Shown: in pieces, positions 10,079 to 19,808 of the stretch
How positions within the stretch are numbered: the first letter of the stretch is position 1
Layout: each line of letters begins with the position of its first letter
Source: Pseudoalteromonas arctica
GTDB lineage: Bacteria; Pseudomonadota; Gammaproteobacteria; Enterobacterales; Alteromonadaceae
Reading direction: 5' to 3'
Assembly (NCBI RefSeq): GCF_012927645.1
Contig: NZ_JABBMT010000024.1
Coordinates: 1 to 57,126 of the forward strand
Length of the DNA stretch: 57,126 nt
Made by a program: the position numbers and the translations under genes
Notes under the pieces: model-generated
What the model saw: only the letters and a program-made list of their open reading frames with translations
The model's database searches: none
What the model was told of the DNA's origin: nothing

Positions 10079-10915
10079 TTATTTCCCTGGGAATTGATGA
10101 ATATGTACATCACGTTGCGGGAATGGAATGGTAATATGTTCTTTGTCGAAGGCGATTTTAACGCGTTCATACAAACCAAAATACACCGGCCAGTAATTTT
10201 CAGAGTTTACCCATGCCCAAACCAGCATACCAATATGGCTATCGCCATGTTGACTAACATGAACCACAGGCTGTTTGGCATCGTCTTTAAGTACTAAATC
10301 ATAACTATTTAGTACATCCATAAGTACTTCTCGTGCTTTAAGCACATCATCACCGTAGCTAATACCAAACTCAATATCGACACGACGTGTAGGCTCTACA
10401 AACTTGTTTTTGACGCAGCCGTTAGACAGTGAGCCATTCGGTATAATGATGCGTTCATTGTCGTAAGTGAGTAACACGGTGACAAATATCTGAATTTCAA
10501 CAACTTTGCCCATATGTCCTTGGGCTTCGATAACATCACCAATTTTGAATGGTTTGAAGAATAAGATCAGCACACCGCCGGCAAAATTAGCAAGGCTGCC
10601 TTGTAATGCCATACCGACCGCTAAGCCAGCAGCACCAAGCATTGCAATGAACGAGGTTGTTTCGATCCCGATCATTGATGCGACCGAAATCAGTAATAGT
10701 AACTTTAAAATAACAGATAAAAACGATACTAAGAAGTGCGTGAGTCCGGCTTCAAACTTTACCCGTGCCATTGACTTTTCAGCCATATTGGCAACTCGAC
10801 CAATAAACCACCAACCAATAATTAATACAAATATTGCTAATAAAAATTTTGGACCATAGGTCATCAGCATTTCAATTGCTTTGGTATATAGACTTTCGAC
10901 AGAGATACTTTCCAT
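10079..10915 (-). CDS. mscS: small-conductance mechanosensitive channel (MscS family)
   Basis: An inner-membrane channel that opens under membrane tension to release solutes during hypo-osmotic shock. The 278-aa product is close to E. coli MscS (286 aa). It has three predicted transmembrane helices (about 18-42, 60-85, 88-118); the third is the Gly/Ala-rich pore helix (AMLGAAGLAVGMALQGSLANFAGG). The cytoplasmic beta domain follows with PFKIGDVIEAQGHMGKV and the C-terminal segment ITIPFPQRDVHI, both family hallmarks. It is transcribed in the same direction as the upstream corB-like gene but is separated from it by a hairpin. Confidence 0.93.
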   Translation of the reverse strand: MESISVESLYTKAIEMLMTYGPKFLLAIFVLIIGWWFIGRVANMAEKSMARVKFEAGLTHFLVSFLSVILKLLLLISVASMIGIETTSFIAMLGAAGLAVGMALQGSLANFAGGVLILFFKPFKIGDVIEAQGHMGKVVEIQIFVTVLLTYDNERIIIPNGSLSNGCVKNKFVEPTRRVDIEFGISYGDDVLKAREVLMDVLNSYDLVLKDDAKQPVVHVSQHGDSHIGMLVWAWVNSENYWPVYFGLYERVKIAFDKEHITIPFPQRDVHIHQFPGK

Positions 10916-11009
10916 TTATTTTTCCATTTAGATCAAGGTATAAATATAATAGCGTAGAATTTAACACTTTATTTGGAAAAATTATAAAAAGCAGAGAGTA
11001 GGTGAGAGC

Positions 11010-11036
11010 AGTAGAGTAACTCGAGGTTACTCTACT
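11010..11036 (-). terminator. hairpin between corB-like gene and mscS
   Basis: An 11-bp perfect stem (11010-11020 with 11026-11036) around TCGAG lies just after the corB-like stop on the minus strand. There is no U-tract after the stem in that direction. Confidence 0.55.
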
Positions 11037-11043
11037 TTATCTA

Positions 11044-12312
11044 TTATAGCTTACGTTTATTTACTTGAATGCGTACAAGCTTGATCATATTTTCTTTTAC
11101 TTCAACTACTTCAATTGGATAACCTGCAATACGTAAGCTTAGGTTAGCATCTGGAATGTCTTCTAAATATTCGACAATTAAGCCACTTAATGTTTTAGGG
11201 CCATCAAGAGGAAACTCCCAATCCATTTCTTTATTTAGATCGCGTACGTTAGCACCACCATCAACCAAAAATGAACCATCATCTTGTGACACGACTTCTT
11301 CACTCGGAGTACGTGTTTGTGTTGTAGTAAAGTCACCGACTACTTCTTCAAGAATATCTTCAAGAGTTACTAAACCTTGTATATCACCATATTCATCAAC
11401 CACTAAACCGATACGTTCTTTTGATTGCTGAAACTTAAATAGCTGAGTATTGAGTGATGTCCCTTCAGGGATAAAGTAAATCTCACGAACTGCGCGCAGT
11501 AATGATGATTTATCAAATTGCTCTTTAGTTAATAACCGCAGTGCATCTCGTGAGTGAATAAAACCTACCGCATCATCAATTTGGTCGCGATATAAAAGTA
11601 CTCGCGTGTGTTGTGCATGGGTAAGCTGTTTACTAATAAGTTTCCAGTCATCGTTGATATCAATCGCCACGATTTCGTTACGCGGGATCATAATATCTTC
11701 AACAGTGACCTGCTCTAAATCTAAAATGGAGGTCAACATACTTTGGTGACGCGCGGGGATCAGCGCACCAGATTCATTCAGCACGGTTTTTAATTCTTCT
11801 TTACTCATGCTGTGCTCATCTATTTGTGCCGCACTAATACCAAATAACCGTAATATCCCATTGGTCATCCAGTTAACAACGACGACAAATGGAAAGAGAA
11901 TTTTTAGTAATCCCTTGAGTATTATCGAACTCGGAAAGGCAACTCGCTCAGGGTAAAGGGCGGCTAACGTTTTTGGCGTTATTTCGGCAAAAATTAATAC
12001 CACTAGGGTCAATATACCGGTAGCAATGGCGATACCTAAATCACCGTATAGGCGAATACCTATAATGGTTGCAACCTGTGCTGCAGCAATATTTACCAAG
12101 TTATTACCGATAAGGATAAGACCTATCAGTCTATCAGGACGGCTCAACAGTTTGTTGACACGTTTTGCAGCGCGATGGTTTTCTTTAGCGAGGTGGCGTA
12201 AGCGGATTCTGTTGATTGACATAATGCCTGTTTCAGAACCAGAAAAGTATGCAGAACAAAGTATGAGTATTCCAAGTATCATAAACAAAACACTTGTAGA
12301 GATGCTGTCCAA
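11044..12312 (-). CDS. corB: CorB/CorC-type CNNM-CBS transporter-associated protein (YfjD family)
   Basis: A membrane protein of the CNNM/CorB family linked to Mg2+ (and Co2+) efflux. The 422-aa product has a DUF21 transmembrane domain (about 1-170, with YFSGSETGIMSINRIRLR), two CBS domains (about 205-325; VEDIMIPRNEIVAID and GLVVDEYGDIQGLVTLEDILEE) and a C-terminal CorC_HlyC domain (about 340-420). It lies 61 bp downstream of ypjD, in the order ffh / ypjD-corB seen in E. coli and relatives, so both probably form one transcript. Confidence 0.92.
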   Translation of the reverse strand: MDSISTSVLFMILGILILCSAYFSGSETGIMSINRIRLRHLAKENHRAAKRVNKLLSRPDRLIGLILIGNNLVNIAAAQVATIIGIRLYGDLGIAIATGILTLVVLIFAEITPKTLAALYPERVAFPSSIILKGLLKILFPFVVVVNWMTNGILRLFGISAAQIDEHSMSKEELKTVLNESGALIPARHQSMLTSILDLEQVTVEDIMIPRNEIVAIDINDDWKLISKQLTHAQHTRVLLYRDQIDDAVGFIHSRDALRLLTKEQFDKSSLLRAVREIYFIPEGTSLNTQLFKFQQSKERIGLVVDEYGDIQGLVTLEDILEEVVGDFTTTQTRTPSEEVVSQDDGSFLVDGGANVRDLNKEMDWEFPLDGPKTLSGLIVEYLEDIPDANLSLRIAGYPIEVVEVKENMIKLVRIQVNKRKL

Positions 12313-12373
12313 AGAAGGATCCTTTTTTATTTAACTAATACATATTAAGCGGGAGTGAGCTGCCTGAGTCAAG

Positions 12374-13198
12374 TTAAAACTTACTCAGGATCACCTCTTG
12401 CACAAAACGACTACCAAAATAAGCCAGCGTTAAAACAAAAGCAGCAGCCATGATAGCTAGTACGACCGGTTTGCCACGCCAGCCTTGCTTTAAGTGACCA
12501 ACTGTTACCGTTGCAAACATAACCCAAGCAATTAATGATAAAACAGTTTTATGAATAAACTCTTTTGCAAACATACCATCAAGGAATATGAATCCAGATA
12601 GCAGTGCCAGCGTTAGTAATAAAGTTCCTAATGTCAATAACTGATAAAGCTGGCGTTCCACCACCATTAATGGCGGTAAATGGCTATACACGATCGCTAA
12701 GTCTTTTCGCTTTAAGCGTTTATCAATAAAGTAAAACTGTACGCCATATAAAGTGGCAATAATTAATACGCAGTAAGCAAGCAATGAAAGTGAGATATGG
12801 GTAACTAACCCAATTTCAACATCAATACTTTGCAATAAAATATGATGTGGAATAAATAAGCTGGCTATTGTGAGTAAAGCGGCAAAGCCATAGACAACAG
12901 GCAGTAATAATGTGGCAGGGAACTTTAACGACACCGTGGTGACAGAGACCACAATCACCCAGCAGGTTAACAGCGATACATTAACAATACTTAAATCTTG
13001 GCCATCGGCGCGAAACACTGAATTCACGAGCAATAGCATATGTGCTAAAATTGCTACCGTGCTGAGGATAACCGTTAGCTTTTGGCTCGGGCCTTGTTGG
13101 TGAAATAACCGAGACAGCACGTGAGACGTCGCTAAGATATAAAATAAACTGGCAATAATAGTTAAACTAATAATCAGCATAGTGCTTGGGTCACTCAA
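12374..13198 (-). CDS. ypjD: YpjD/CcsA-like inner membrane protein
   Basis: A 274-aa polytopic membrane protein with about eight hydrophobic helices and the CcsA/CcmC-like cytochrome c assembly fold: GLVTHISLSLLAYCVLIIATLYGVQFYFIDKRLKRK is the conserved core and contains the His of the family. Its exact job is not known; it is named CorE in E. coli because of its neighbour CorB and may act with that transporter. It is divergent from ffh, a highly conserved arrangement. Confidence 0.9.
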   Translation of the reverse strand: MSDPSTMLIISLTIIASLFYILATSHVLSRLFHQQGPSQKLTVILSTVAILAHMLLLVNSVFRADGQDLSIVNVSLLTCWVIVVSVTTVSLKFPATLLLPVVYGFAALLTIASLFIPHHILLQSIDVEIGLVTHISLSLLAYCVLIIATLYGVQFYFIDKRLKRKDLAIVYSHLPPLMVVERQLYQLLTLGTLLLTLALLSGFIFLDGMFAKEFIHKTVLSLIAWVMFATVTVGHLKQGWRGKPVVLAIMAAAFVLTLAYFGSRFVQEVILSKF

Positions 13199-13453
13199 TT
13201 TGAGTCAAATATTCCTTGTTAGAGTAAAGCCATTGTATTTTATAGCAAGGCAAAAGCATAGACTTTGTAAAAAGAAACTCAAACAGCGCACTTGAACACT
13301 GTATTGTACGCCACCATTTACGGTATACTGTTTTTAATTAAAATTTTAATAATACTGATTTTACACAATCAACGTTCTTTAGGCTAAGTATTAAACTTGC
13401 ACTGATAGCGTTATTAGAGAAATTGGTATATCACGTTTGATCGGAACCTTTAC

Positions 13454-14833
13454 ATGTTTGAGAACCTCCAAGAACGATTAGGTAAAACCTTAAAGAATAT
13501 CCGCGGTCGCGGACGCCTAACAGAAGACAATATCAAAGATACACTACGCGAAGTGCGTATGGCTTTTTTAGAAGCCGACGTCGCTTTACCCGTTGTTCGT
13601 GAGTTTGTTAAACAAGTTAAAGAGCGCGCTGTTGGTGTTGAAGTCACCAAAAGCTTAAGCCCGGGTCAAGTTTTCGTAAAAATCGTACGCGAAGAGCTTG
13701 AAAAAGCCATGGGTGAAGCGAACGAAGAATTAAGCTTAAATGCCCAACCGCCAGCGGTCGTAATGATGGCAGGTTTACAAGGTGCGGGTAAAACGACCAG
13801 TGTTGCTAAGCTTGCCAAATTTTTAAAAGAACGTAAAAAGAAATCAGTATTAGTGGTCAGTGCCGATGTATATCGTCCTGCGGCTATTAAACAGTTGGAA
13901 ACACTGGCCGATGAAGTTGGGGTTGAGTTTTTCCCAAGTGATATTTCCCAACAGCCGGTTGATATTGCAACGGCGGCTATTTCTCATGCGAAAAAGAAAT
14001 TTATTGATGTTGTATTAGTCGATACTGCAGGTCGTTTACATGTTGATAGCGACATGATGGATGAAATTAAAGCGCTGTACAGTGCGATTAATCCTATCGA
14101 GACTTTATTCGTTGTCGATGCCATGACAGGTCAAGATGCGGCTAATACCGCTAAAGCATTTGATGAAGCATTACCGCTAACAGGTGTAATACTAACCAAA
14201 ACAGATGGTGATGCGCGTGGTGGTGCAGCTTTATCTATTCGCCACATTACCGGTAAGCCAATTAAGTTTATGGGTGTGGGCGAGCGCACGGATGCACTTG
14301 AACCTTTCCATCCTGACCGTATCGCGTCGCGTATATTAGGCATGGGTGACGTACTTTCATTGATCGAAGAAGTCGAAATGAAAGTTGATAAAGAGCAAGC
14401 TGCAAAAGTTGCTGAAAAAGTATTTAAAGGTGATGGCTTTACCCTAGATGATTTTGCTGATCAATTAAAGCAAATGAAAAGCATGGGCGGCATGATGTCA
14501 ATGCTTGATAAGCTACCGGGTATGTCAAACTTACCTGACGCTGTAAAAGGCCAAATGGGTGATAAAACTTTTATGCAAATGGAAGCGATTATTAGTTCAA
14601 TGACAAAAAAAGAGCGTGCACGTCCAGAGATCATTAAAGGTTCTCGTAAAAAGCGTATTGCAGCAGGGTCTGGTACGCAAGTACAAGAGATCAATAAGCT
14701 GTTAAAACAGTTTACGCAGATGCAAAAGATGATGAAAAAAATGAAAGGCAAAGGCGGCATGCAAAAAATGATGCGCGGTATGAAAGGCATGTTACCCCCT
14801 GGAATGATGGGCGGTGGTGGTCCTAAATTTTAA
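13454..14833 (+). CDS. ffh: signal recognition particle protein Ffh
   Basis: Ffh is the SRP54 GTPase that binds 4.5S RNA and signal sequences and delivers nascent membrane proteins to FtsY. The 459-aa product contains the N and G domains (G1 GLQGAGKTTS, G3 VDTAGR, G4 TKTDGDARGG) and a Met-rich C-terminal M domain (about 300-459) ending in runs of Met, Lys and Gly. The ATG at 13454 matches the conserved MFENLQERLGKTLKNIRGRGRLTE start. An intrinsic terminator follows at 14876. Confidence 0.98.
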   Translation: MFENLQERLGKTLKNIRGRGRLTEDNIKDTLREVRMAFLEADVALPVVREFVKQVKERAVGVEVTKSLSPGQVFVKIVREELEKAMGEANEELSLNAQPPAVVMMAGLQGAGKTTSVAKLAKFLKERKKKSVLVVSADVYRPAAIKQLETLADEVGVEFFPSDISQQPVDIATAAISHAKKKFIDVVLVDTAGRLHVDSDMMDEIKALYSAINPIETLFVVDAMTGQDAANTAKAFDEALPLTGVILTKTDGDARGGAALSIRHITGKPIKFMGVGERTDALEPFHPDRIASRILGMGDVLSLIEEVEMKVDKEQAAKVAEKVFKGDGFTLDDFADQLKQMKSMGGMMSMLDKLPGMSNLPDAVKGQMGDKTFMQMEAIISSMTKKERARPEIIKGSRKKRIAAGSGTQVQEINKLLKQFTQMQKMMKKMKGKGGMQKMMRGMKGMLPPGMMGGGGPKF

Positions 14834-14875
14834 GTTTTTTATTATAATTAGTGATATTCACAATATTAGTTAACT

Positions 14876-14902
14876 AAAAAAGAGGCAAATAGCCTCTTTT
14901 TT
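14876..14902. terminator. intrinsic terminator after ffh
   Basis: AAAAAAGAGGC (14876-14886) pairs with GCCTCTTTTTT (14892-14902), giving a hairpin with built-in U-tract. Confidence 0.92.
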
Positions 14903-14998
14903 AGTGGATAAATTATGCATTGAAAGCGCTATATAGTCTGATTTAACGCGTAGATCAGTGTTTAATCAACTTAACGCTCATTTCGCGTCACTTCTTAC

Positions 14999-15026
14999 TT
15001 GCATTGTTGCTAAAAACTCGTACAAT
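14999..15026 (+). promoter_or_regulatory. sigma-70 promoter of the rpsP operon
   Basis: TTGCAT (14999-15004) and TACAAT (15021-15026) with a 16-bp spacer, 68 bp upstream of the rpsP start. The predicted transcript would begin near 15033. Confidence 0.65.
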
Positions 15027-15033
15027 TCCCCAG

Positions 15034-15050
15034 CTCCCCATACTGGGGAG
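15034..15050 (+). other. 5'-leader hairpin of the rpsP operon
   Basis: CTCCCCA (15034-15040) pairs with TGGGGAG (15044-15050) over a TAC loop, right at the predicted transcript start. It could protect the 5' end or take part in operon control; no partner is visible. Confidence 0.5.
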
Positions 15051-15093
15051 TAAATCTTATTAATGAAAACAGTCAATCTATTTAGAGGACGGT

Positions 15094-15342
15094 ATGGTAA
15101 CTATTCGTTTGCAACGTGGTGGCGCTAAAAAACGCCCTTTCTATCAAATTGTGGTTGCGGATAGCCGTTTCTCGCGTGACGGTCGCTTCATCGAGAAAGT
15201 AGGCTTTTTTAACCCAATTGCTAGTGGTCAAGAAGAAAAAGTACGTTTAGATTTATCTCGTGTAGAACACTGGGTAGGTCAGGGCGCATCTCTTTCAGAT
15301 CGCGTAAGTAAGTTAGTAAAAGACGCTCGTAAAGCGGCTTAA
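15094..15342 (+). CDS. rpsP: 30S ribosomal protein S16
   Basis: S16 is an early-assembling small-subunit protein that binds 16S rRNA. The 82-aa product begins [20 protein letters not shown] and contains the family segment [18 protein letters not shown]; its length equals the usual one. It is the first gene of rpsP-rimM-trmD-rplS, with rimM 17 bp downstream. A GAGGAC-type ribosome site precedes the ATG. Confidence 0.98.
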   Translation: MVTIRLQRGGAKKRPFYQIVVADSRFSRDGRFIEKVGFFNPIASGQEEKVRLDLSRVEHWVGQGASLSDRVSKLVKDARKAA

Positions 15343-15359
15343 TAGGCGTAAGTGTAACC

Positions 15360-15896
15360 ATGAGTCAAGAGAACACCTCATCAATAATTGTCGTAGGAAA
15401 GCTCGGTGCCCCATATGGTATAAAGGGCTGGCTTAAGGTACATTCATTTACTGATGATCCCCAAGGGATCTTCGAATTCAGCCCGTGGTTGATAGGGCAG
15501 CAAGGTAAATGGCAGACCTTAGAAGTGGTCGACTGGCGTCGCCACAACAAAGGCTTTATCGCTAAATTTGCGCAAGTAAACGACCGAGACGAAGCAATGG
15601 CTTATACCCATGCAGAAATCTCAATGGATGCAGCGCAACTACCAGAACTGCCGCAAGGCGAGTTCTATTGGCGAGATCTCATCGGTATGTCGGTTATAAC
15701 TGATAAAGGTTATAACTTAGGCGTAGTTGATGACCTGATGGAGACAGGCTCAAATGACGTATTAGTTGTGAAAGCAAATAGTAAAGATGCATTTGGCCAA
15801 GCGGAGCGTTTAATTCCATTTTTAACTGATTCAGTTATTAAAGAAGTTAAACACGATGCGAGAGAAATTACCGTAGACTGGGATCCTGGCTTTTAA
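15360..15896 (+). CDS. rimM: ribosome maturation factor RimM
   Basis: RimM binds S19 and helps mature the 3' (head) domain of the 30S subunit. The 178-aa product has the N-terminal RimM beta-barrel ([20 protein letters not shown]) and the C-terminal PRC-barrel-like domain ([12 protein letters not shown]...[14 protein letters not shown]). Its TAA stop overlaps the trmD ATG (TAATG at 15894-15898), indicating translational coupling. Confidence 0.97.
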   Translation: MSQENTSSIIVVGKLGAPYGIKGWLKVHSFTDDPQGIFEFSPWLIGQQGKWQTLEVVDWRRHNKGFIAKFAQVNDRDEAMAYTHAEISMDAAQLPELPQGEFYWRDLIGMSVITDKGYNLGVVDDLMETGSNDVLVVKANSKDAFGQAERLIPFLTDSVIKEVKHDAREITVDWDPGF

Positions 15897-16663
15897 TGAG
15901 TCAAACGAGTTCGTTGTGGGTAGGGGTTATCAGCCTCTTCCCGGACATGTTTGATGCTATTACACAGCAAGGGGTAACAGGTCGCGCAGTAAAAAGTGGT
16001 TTGATCGACTTTAACTGCTGGAATCCGCGAGACTATGCAACTGATAAGCATAGAACAGTGGATGATCGTCCTTACGGGGGCGGACCAGGCATGTTAATGA
16101 TGGTTGAGCCATTGAAACAAGCCATTCTTGACGCAAAAAAAGCGGCAGGTGATGGCGCAAAAGTAATTTATATGTCCCCGCAAGGGCGCAAATTAGATCA
16201 GCAAGGGGCGAGCGAACTCGCAAACTCCGAAAAACTGATTTTAATTGCCGGTCGCTATGAAGGTATAGACGAGAGAATAATAGAGTCATACGTTGACGAA
16301 GAATGGTCAATTGGTGATTTTATTTTGAGTGGTGGTGAACTACCTGCCATGACATTAATTGACGCAGTAGCGCGATTAGTGCCAGGTGTGTTAGGGCACA
16401 ACCAATCAGCAGAGCAAGACTCATTTTCGGATGGCTTGCTAGATTGTCCTCACTATACACGGCCAGAAACATTGGACGACAAACAGGTGCCTGCTGTATT
16501 ACTCAGTGGCAACCACCAAGAGATAGCTAAATGGCGGCAAATGCAGTCATTAGGCAGAACTTGGTTACGCCGTCCTGACTTGTTGCATAACCTAGCTCTG
16601 ACTGAGGAGCAAGCGGTATTACTCGCGAAATTTCAGCAAGAGTACCAAAAAGCTTGTGGCTAG
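15896..16663 (+). CDS. trmD: tRNA (guanine(37)-N1)-methyltransferase TrmD
   Basis: TrmD is the SPOUT-fold methyltransferase that makes m1G37 next to the anticodon, preventing +1 frameshifts. The 255-aa product shows the knot motifs [27 protein letters not shown] and the SAM loop [15 protein letters not shown], plus the C-terminal YTRPE segment. The start overlaps the rimM stop by one base. rplS follows after 33 bp. Confidence 0.98.
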   Translation: MSQTSSLWVGVISLFPDMFDAITQQGVTGRAVKSGLIDFNCWNPRDYATDKHRTVDDRPYGGGPGMLMMVEPLKQAILDAKKAAGDGAKVIYMSPQGRKLDQQGASELANSEKLILIAGRYEGIDERIIESYVDEEWSIGDFILSGGELPAMTLIDAVARLVPGVLGHNQSAEQDSFSDGLLDCPHYTRPETLDDKQVPAVLLSGNHQEIAKWRQMQSLGRTWLRRPDLLHNLALTEEQAVLLAKFQQEYQKACG

Positions 16664-16696
16664 AAGACAGTTACACCTAGGAAAGTGAGAAACATA

Positions 16697-17056
16697 ATGG
16701 CAAAAGTAAACCAAAATATTATTAAAGCGCTTGAAGATGAGCAGCTTAAAACAGACGTACCTGCATTTGGCCCTGGTGATACAGTGGTTGTACAGGTAAA
16801 AGTAAAAGAAGGTGCTAAAGAGCGTCTACAGGCCTTTGAAGGTGTTGTAATCGCTAAGCGTAACCGTGGTCTTCACTCAGCATTCACAGTTCGTAAAATT
16901 TCGAACGGTGAAGGTGTTGAGCGTGTATTCCAAACGCACAGCCCTCTTATCGATAGCGTAGCAGTTAAGCGTCGCGGTGCAGTTCGCCGTGCGAAACTTT
17001 ACTATCTACGTGAGCGTTCTGGTAAATCTGCACGTATTAGAGAAAAACTTAACTAA
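16697..17056 (+). CDS. rplS: 50S ribosomal protein L19
   Basis: L19 sits at the 30S-50S interface. The 119-aa product from the ATG at 16697 ([18 protein letters not shown]) has the normal length and the family core [20 protein letters not shown] and [20 protein letters not shown] four codons upstream (16685) is in frame, but it lies inside the ribosome-binding stretch AGGAAAGTGAG, so ATG is preferred. It is the last gene of the operon and is followed by a strong terminator. Confidence 0.97.
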   Translation: MAKVNQNIIKALEDEQLKTDVPAFGPGDTVVVQVKVKEGAKERLQAFEGVVIAKRNRGLHSAFTVRKISNGEGVERVFQTHSPLIDSVAVKRRGAVRRAKLYYLRERSGKSARIREKLN

Positions 17057-17079
17057 TACGCGCTGTTTAACAACGCAAA

Positions 17080-17115
17080 AAAACGGGTTGCAGCCTTCGG
17101 GTTGCAACCCGTTTT
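17080..17115 (+). terminator. intrinsic terminator of the rpsP-rplS operon
   Basis: A 13-bp stem, AAAACGGGTTGCA (17080-17092) with TGCAACCCGTTTT (17103-17115), followed by GGTTTTT. The rest of the gap to tyrA (17116-17352) is AT-rich with no other feature I can name. Confidence 0.93.
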
Positions 17116-17352
17116 GGTTTTTATAGCAAAAAAGTTGGCGAGGTGAAAGAGTAAAGTTAAAAGATTAAGATCAAGTGATCACCATAGCTTGATTAGAATT
17201 TAGCGAGATCCACAAGCAATATCCTAACATTCAGCCACCCTTAAAGCATATGGCTTAGCGCTTAAAGCTTAAACTCTCATTCTTTGCTTATTTAGTCTTT
17301 TAACAGCTTGCTGATCCTGTTAGTATTTATCGTATTCATTAGTTTACTTTTG

Positions 17353-17370
17353 TGTAAATTTAATTGTACA
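17353..17370 (+). promoter_or_regulatory. TyrR-box-like operator of tyrA
   Basis: TGTAAA-N6-TGTACA at 17353-17370 matches the TyrR box (TGTAAA-N6-TTTACA) at 11 of 12 positions. It ends 28 bp upstream of the tyrA GTG, a position suited to repression by TyrR with tyrosine. Confidence 0.65.
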
Positions 17371-17398
17371 AAGTTGGGGTTTTTAAGGTGGTAGTCGC

Positions 17399-18532
17399 GT
17401 GGCGGATATAAAACAGTTAGATAAGTTAAGAGAGGGGATCGATGAATGCGATGCTCAGTTGGTTGCATTGCTGGCTAGGCGCAATAGTATTACTGAGCAG
17501 ATAGGCGCAATCAAACAGCAAACGGGTGCGCCACTGCATGCGCCAGATCGTGAAGCTACTTTATTAGCTGCCCGTCGCCAAGAAGCGATCAACCAAGGTG
17601 TTAATCCTGAACTAGTAGAAGATATCCTACGCCGGATGATGCGCGAAGCGTACCAAAACCAACAAGCTAAACTTGCGTGTAGTGCACCGCAATTATCACC
17701 GATTGTTATTGTGGGTGGACAAGGCGCGATGGGACAGTTGTTTGCTCAGCAATTTATTCGCTCGGGTTATGAAGTCAGGATCCTTGATAAAGATCAGCAA
17801 ACGAATGCACAAGAAATTTTAAAAGACGCAAAACTCGTAATGGTAAGTGTGCCTATTAATGCACTAGATACTGTAGTCGCTAAATTGCCTAAACTTGATG
17901 ACGACTGCTTGCTTGTAGATATAACGTCGGTGAAGCAATCACCTATTAAAGCATTAAAGGCGGCGCATAGTGGACCGGTAGTTGGTTTACACCCAATGTT
18001 TGGACCTGATATTTCTCACTGGGTAAAACAAACAGTCGTTGTATGTGAGGGACGAGATCACTTAGCTGCTCAAGGTTTATTACAGCAACTACAAGTATGG
18101 GGATGCCAGCTAGTTGAACTCGATGCTAAAAAACACGATGAAGCGATGCAAATTATTCAAGTTATGCGCCATTTAACCACTTTTGTATACGGCCAGTTTT
18201 TAGCAAAACAAGGTCATACCCTCGAAGAGCTCCGCAGTTGTTCGTCACCGATTTACCAATTAGAGTTGATGATGGTAGGGCGCTTATTCGCACAATCACC
18301 AGAGCTTTATTCTGACATCATGCTAGCGCAATTTGATAACGTAGAGCCATTACTTGCACAATACCAAGACACGTTTGCAAGTACCTTGACCAAATTAAAA
18401 GTAGGTGATAAGGCCGCTTTAATTGATTCATTTGCGGATGCAAAAGCATATTTTTCAGATGCTACTGCGCATTTCTTAACGCAAAGTCGCAGCCTGTTAA
18501 ACAAAGCCAATGATGCCAAAGTACTTGATTAA
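17399..18532 (+). CDS. tyrA: bifunctional chorismate mutase / prephenate dehydrogenase TyrA
   Basis: The T-protein turns chorismate into prephenate and then into 4-hydroxyphenylpyruvate for tyrosine synthesis. The 377-aa product has an AroQ chorismate mutase domain (about 1-90; LREGIDECDAQLVALLARRNSITEQIGAIK) and a prephenate dehydrogenase domain with the NAD-binding loop VIVGGQGAMGQLF (about 102-114) and the HPMFGPDISHW motif. It starts at GTG 17399 after an AAGGTGG ribosome site. It converges on pheA and shares a bidirectional terminator with it. A TyrR-like box lies just upstream. Confidence 0.96.
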   Translation: MADIKQLDKLREGIDECDAQLVALLARRNSITEQIGAIKQQTGAPLHAPDREATLLAARRQEAINQGVNPELVEDILRRMMREAYQNQQAKLACSAPQLSPIVIVGGQGAMGQLFAQQFIRSGYEVRILDKDQQTNAQEILKDAKLVMVSVPINALDTVVAKLPKLDDDCLLVDITSVKQSPIKALKAAHSGPVVGLHPMFGPDISHWVKQTVVVCEGRDHLAAQGLLQQLQVWGCQLVELDAKKHDEAMQIIQVMRHLTTFVYGQFLAKQGHTLEELRSCSSPIYQLELMMVGRLFAQSPELYSDIMLAQFDNVEPLLAQYQDTFASTLTKLKVGDKAALIDSFADAKAYFSDATAHFLTQSRSLLNKANDAKVLD

Positions 18533-18560
18533 TAACCGCTGTGTGAAAAACAGATAATGA

Positions 18561-18584
18561 AAAAGGGCTAATTTTAGCCCTTTT
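18561..18584. terminator. bidirectional terminator between tyrA and pheA
   Basis: AAAAGGGCTA (18561-18570) pairs with TAGCCCTTTT (18575-18584), flanked by A and T runs; it serves both converging genes. Confidence 0.92.
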
Positions 18585-18602
18585 TTATATTTTACTTAGC
18601 GC

Positions 18603-19760
18603 TTAACTTTCTATACTGACCGCTTGCAGCGATTCACTTTGGTAACAGCCCAGTACGCGTACATATTGAGTGTGTTCTTTTAGCTCTTCTAAGGCTTGTT
18701 TAACATGGTTATCAACCAGGTTTGCTTCTAAATCAACATAAAAGACTTCTTCCCACGGGTTACCAGGGACTGGGCGTGATTCTAGTTTTACTAAGTTGAT
18801 ATTATGTTCTTTGAAAATCATCAACGCATCAGCCAAAGAACCTGCTTGTTGCTTGGTTGCCATAATTAAACTGGTTTTAGTCGGGAGCTGTTTTGATACA
18901 TAAAGAGGCTTACGTGCTACCACAATAAAACGGCTGTGATTTTCACGTTGATTCGCAAGTGCTGATTTAATCACTTCTAAACCCACATTTTTACCCGCTT
19001 GAGCTGAACCAATTGCTGCGCTATTAGGGGTATCTAATGCTAATTGCAGAGCGCTTGAGGTTGAATCGCAGGTTTCATGTTGAATATCACCTAAGCCTTG
19101 TAAAAAGCGACTACATTGAGCAAATGGTTGCGGGTGAGCAAAAATCTTACTGATCTGACTAAGCTCAGTACCCGCAGTGACCAGTAAGCAATGTTCAACA
19201 CTGTGGGTTACTTCACCAACGATGGAGACTTGTGCGTGTTGCAGTAAATCAAACACTTCGTTAATACTGCCAGAGCTGGTGTTTTCAATGGGTAATAAGC
19301 CAAAATCAGCTTGACCATTTTCAACTTTGCCAGTGATCTGCTCAAAGCTAGAGCAGCCCATTTCAACAAGTTTACCTGGACGACGGCTAAAGTATTTATG
19401 ACAAGCAAGTTGGCTGTATGAACCCTGACCACCTAAATAAGCAACACGATGGGTTTCACTCATCGCATCTGGGTTTAAGTTCTTCTGTAACATGGCTTGT
19501 TGATTAAGTACTGAATCTTCTAAGATTGTTTGGAAAACATTATTCACATAATAAGCGTCCAAACCAAGAGACTTACCATAACCGATGAGTTTCTCTAACA
19601 AGGCAAGTTCACGGGCCTCATCACGTATCGGTTTATTATTAGCAATCTTATATTCTACAACGCCGTGGCTAATACGGCGACGTTTTGCTAATAGCACTAA
19701 TAGATCAGAATCAATTTCATTGATATCGTGTCTAAGCGAATTCAGTACATCATTAGTCAT
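18603..19760 (-). CDS. pheA: bifunctional chorismate mutase / prephenate dehydratase PheA
   Basis: The P-protein converts chorismate through prephenate to phenylpyruvate for phenylalanine synthesis. From the ATG at 19760 (MTNDVLNSLRHDINEIDSDL) it is 385 aa, matching E. coli PheA (386). Order: AroQ chorismate mutase (about 1-90), prephenate dehydratase (about 100-285; VAYLGGQGSYSQLA, LPIENTSSGSI, SRFIVVARKP) and an ACT domain (about 295-380) containing ESRPVPGNPWEEVFYVD, which binds Phe for feedback inhibition. The frame is open further upstream through the terminator stem, but that start would lie inside the attenuator, so it is rejected. Confidence 0.96.
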   Translation of the reverse strand: MTNDVLNSLRHDINEIDSDLLVLLAKRRRISHGVVEYKIANNKPIRDEARELALLEKLIGYGKSLGLDAYYVNNVFQTILEDSVLNQQAMLQKNLNPDAMSETHRVAYLGGQGSYSQLACHKYFSRRPGKLVEMGCSSFEQITGKVENGQADFGLLPIENTSSGSINEVFDLLQHAQVSIVGEVTHSVEHCLLVTAGTELSQISKIFAHPQPFAQCSRFLQGLGDIQHETCDSTSSALQLALDTPNSAAIGSAQAGKNVGLEVIKSALANQRENHSRFIVVARKPLYVSKQLPTKTSLIMATKQQAGSLADALMIFKEHNINLVKLESRPVPGNPWEEVFYVDLEANLVDNHVKQALEELKEHTQYVRVLGCYQSESLQAVSIES

Positions 19761-19808
19761 TTTGGGTTCCTCATTCCAAAAAATTACCTTTTGGGTAATA
19801 AAAACAAA

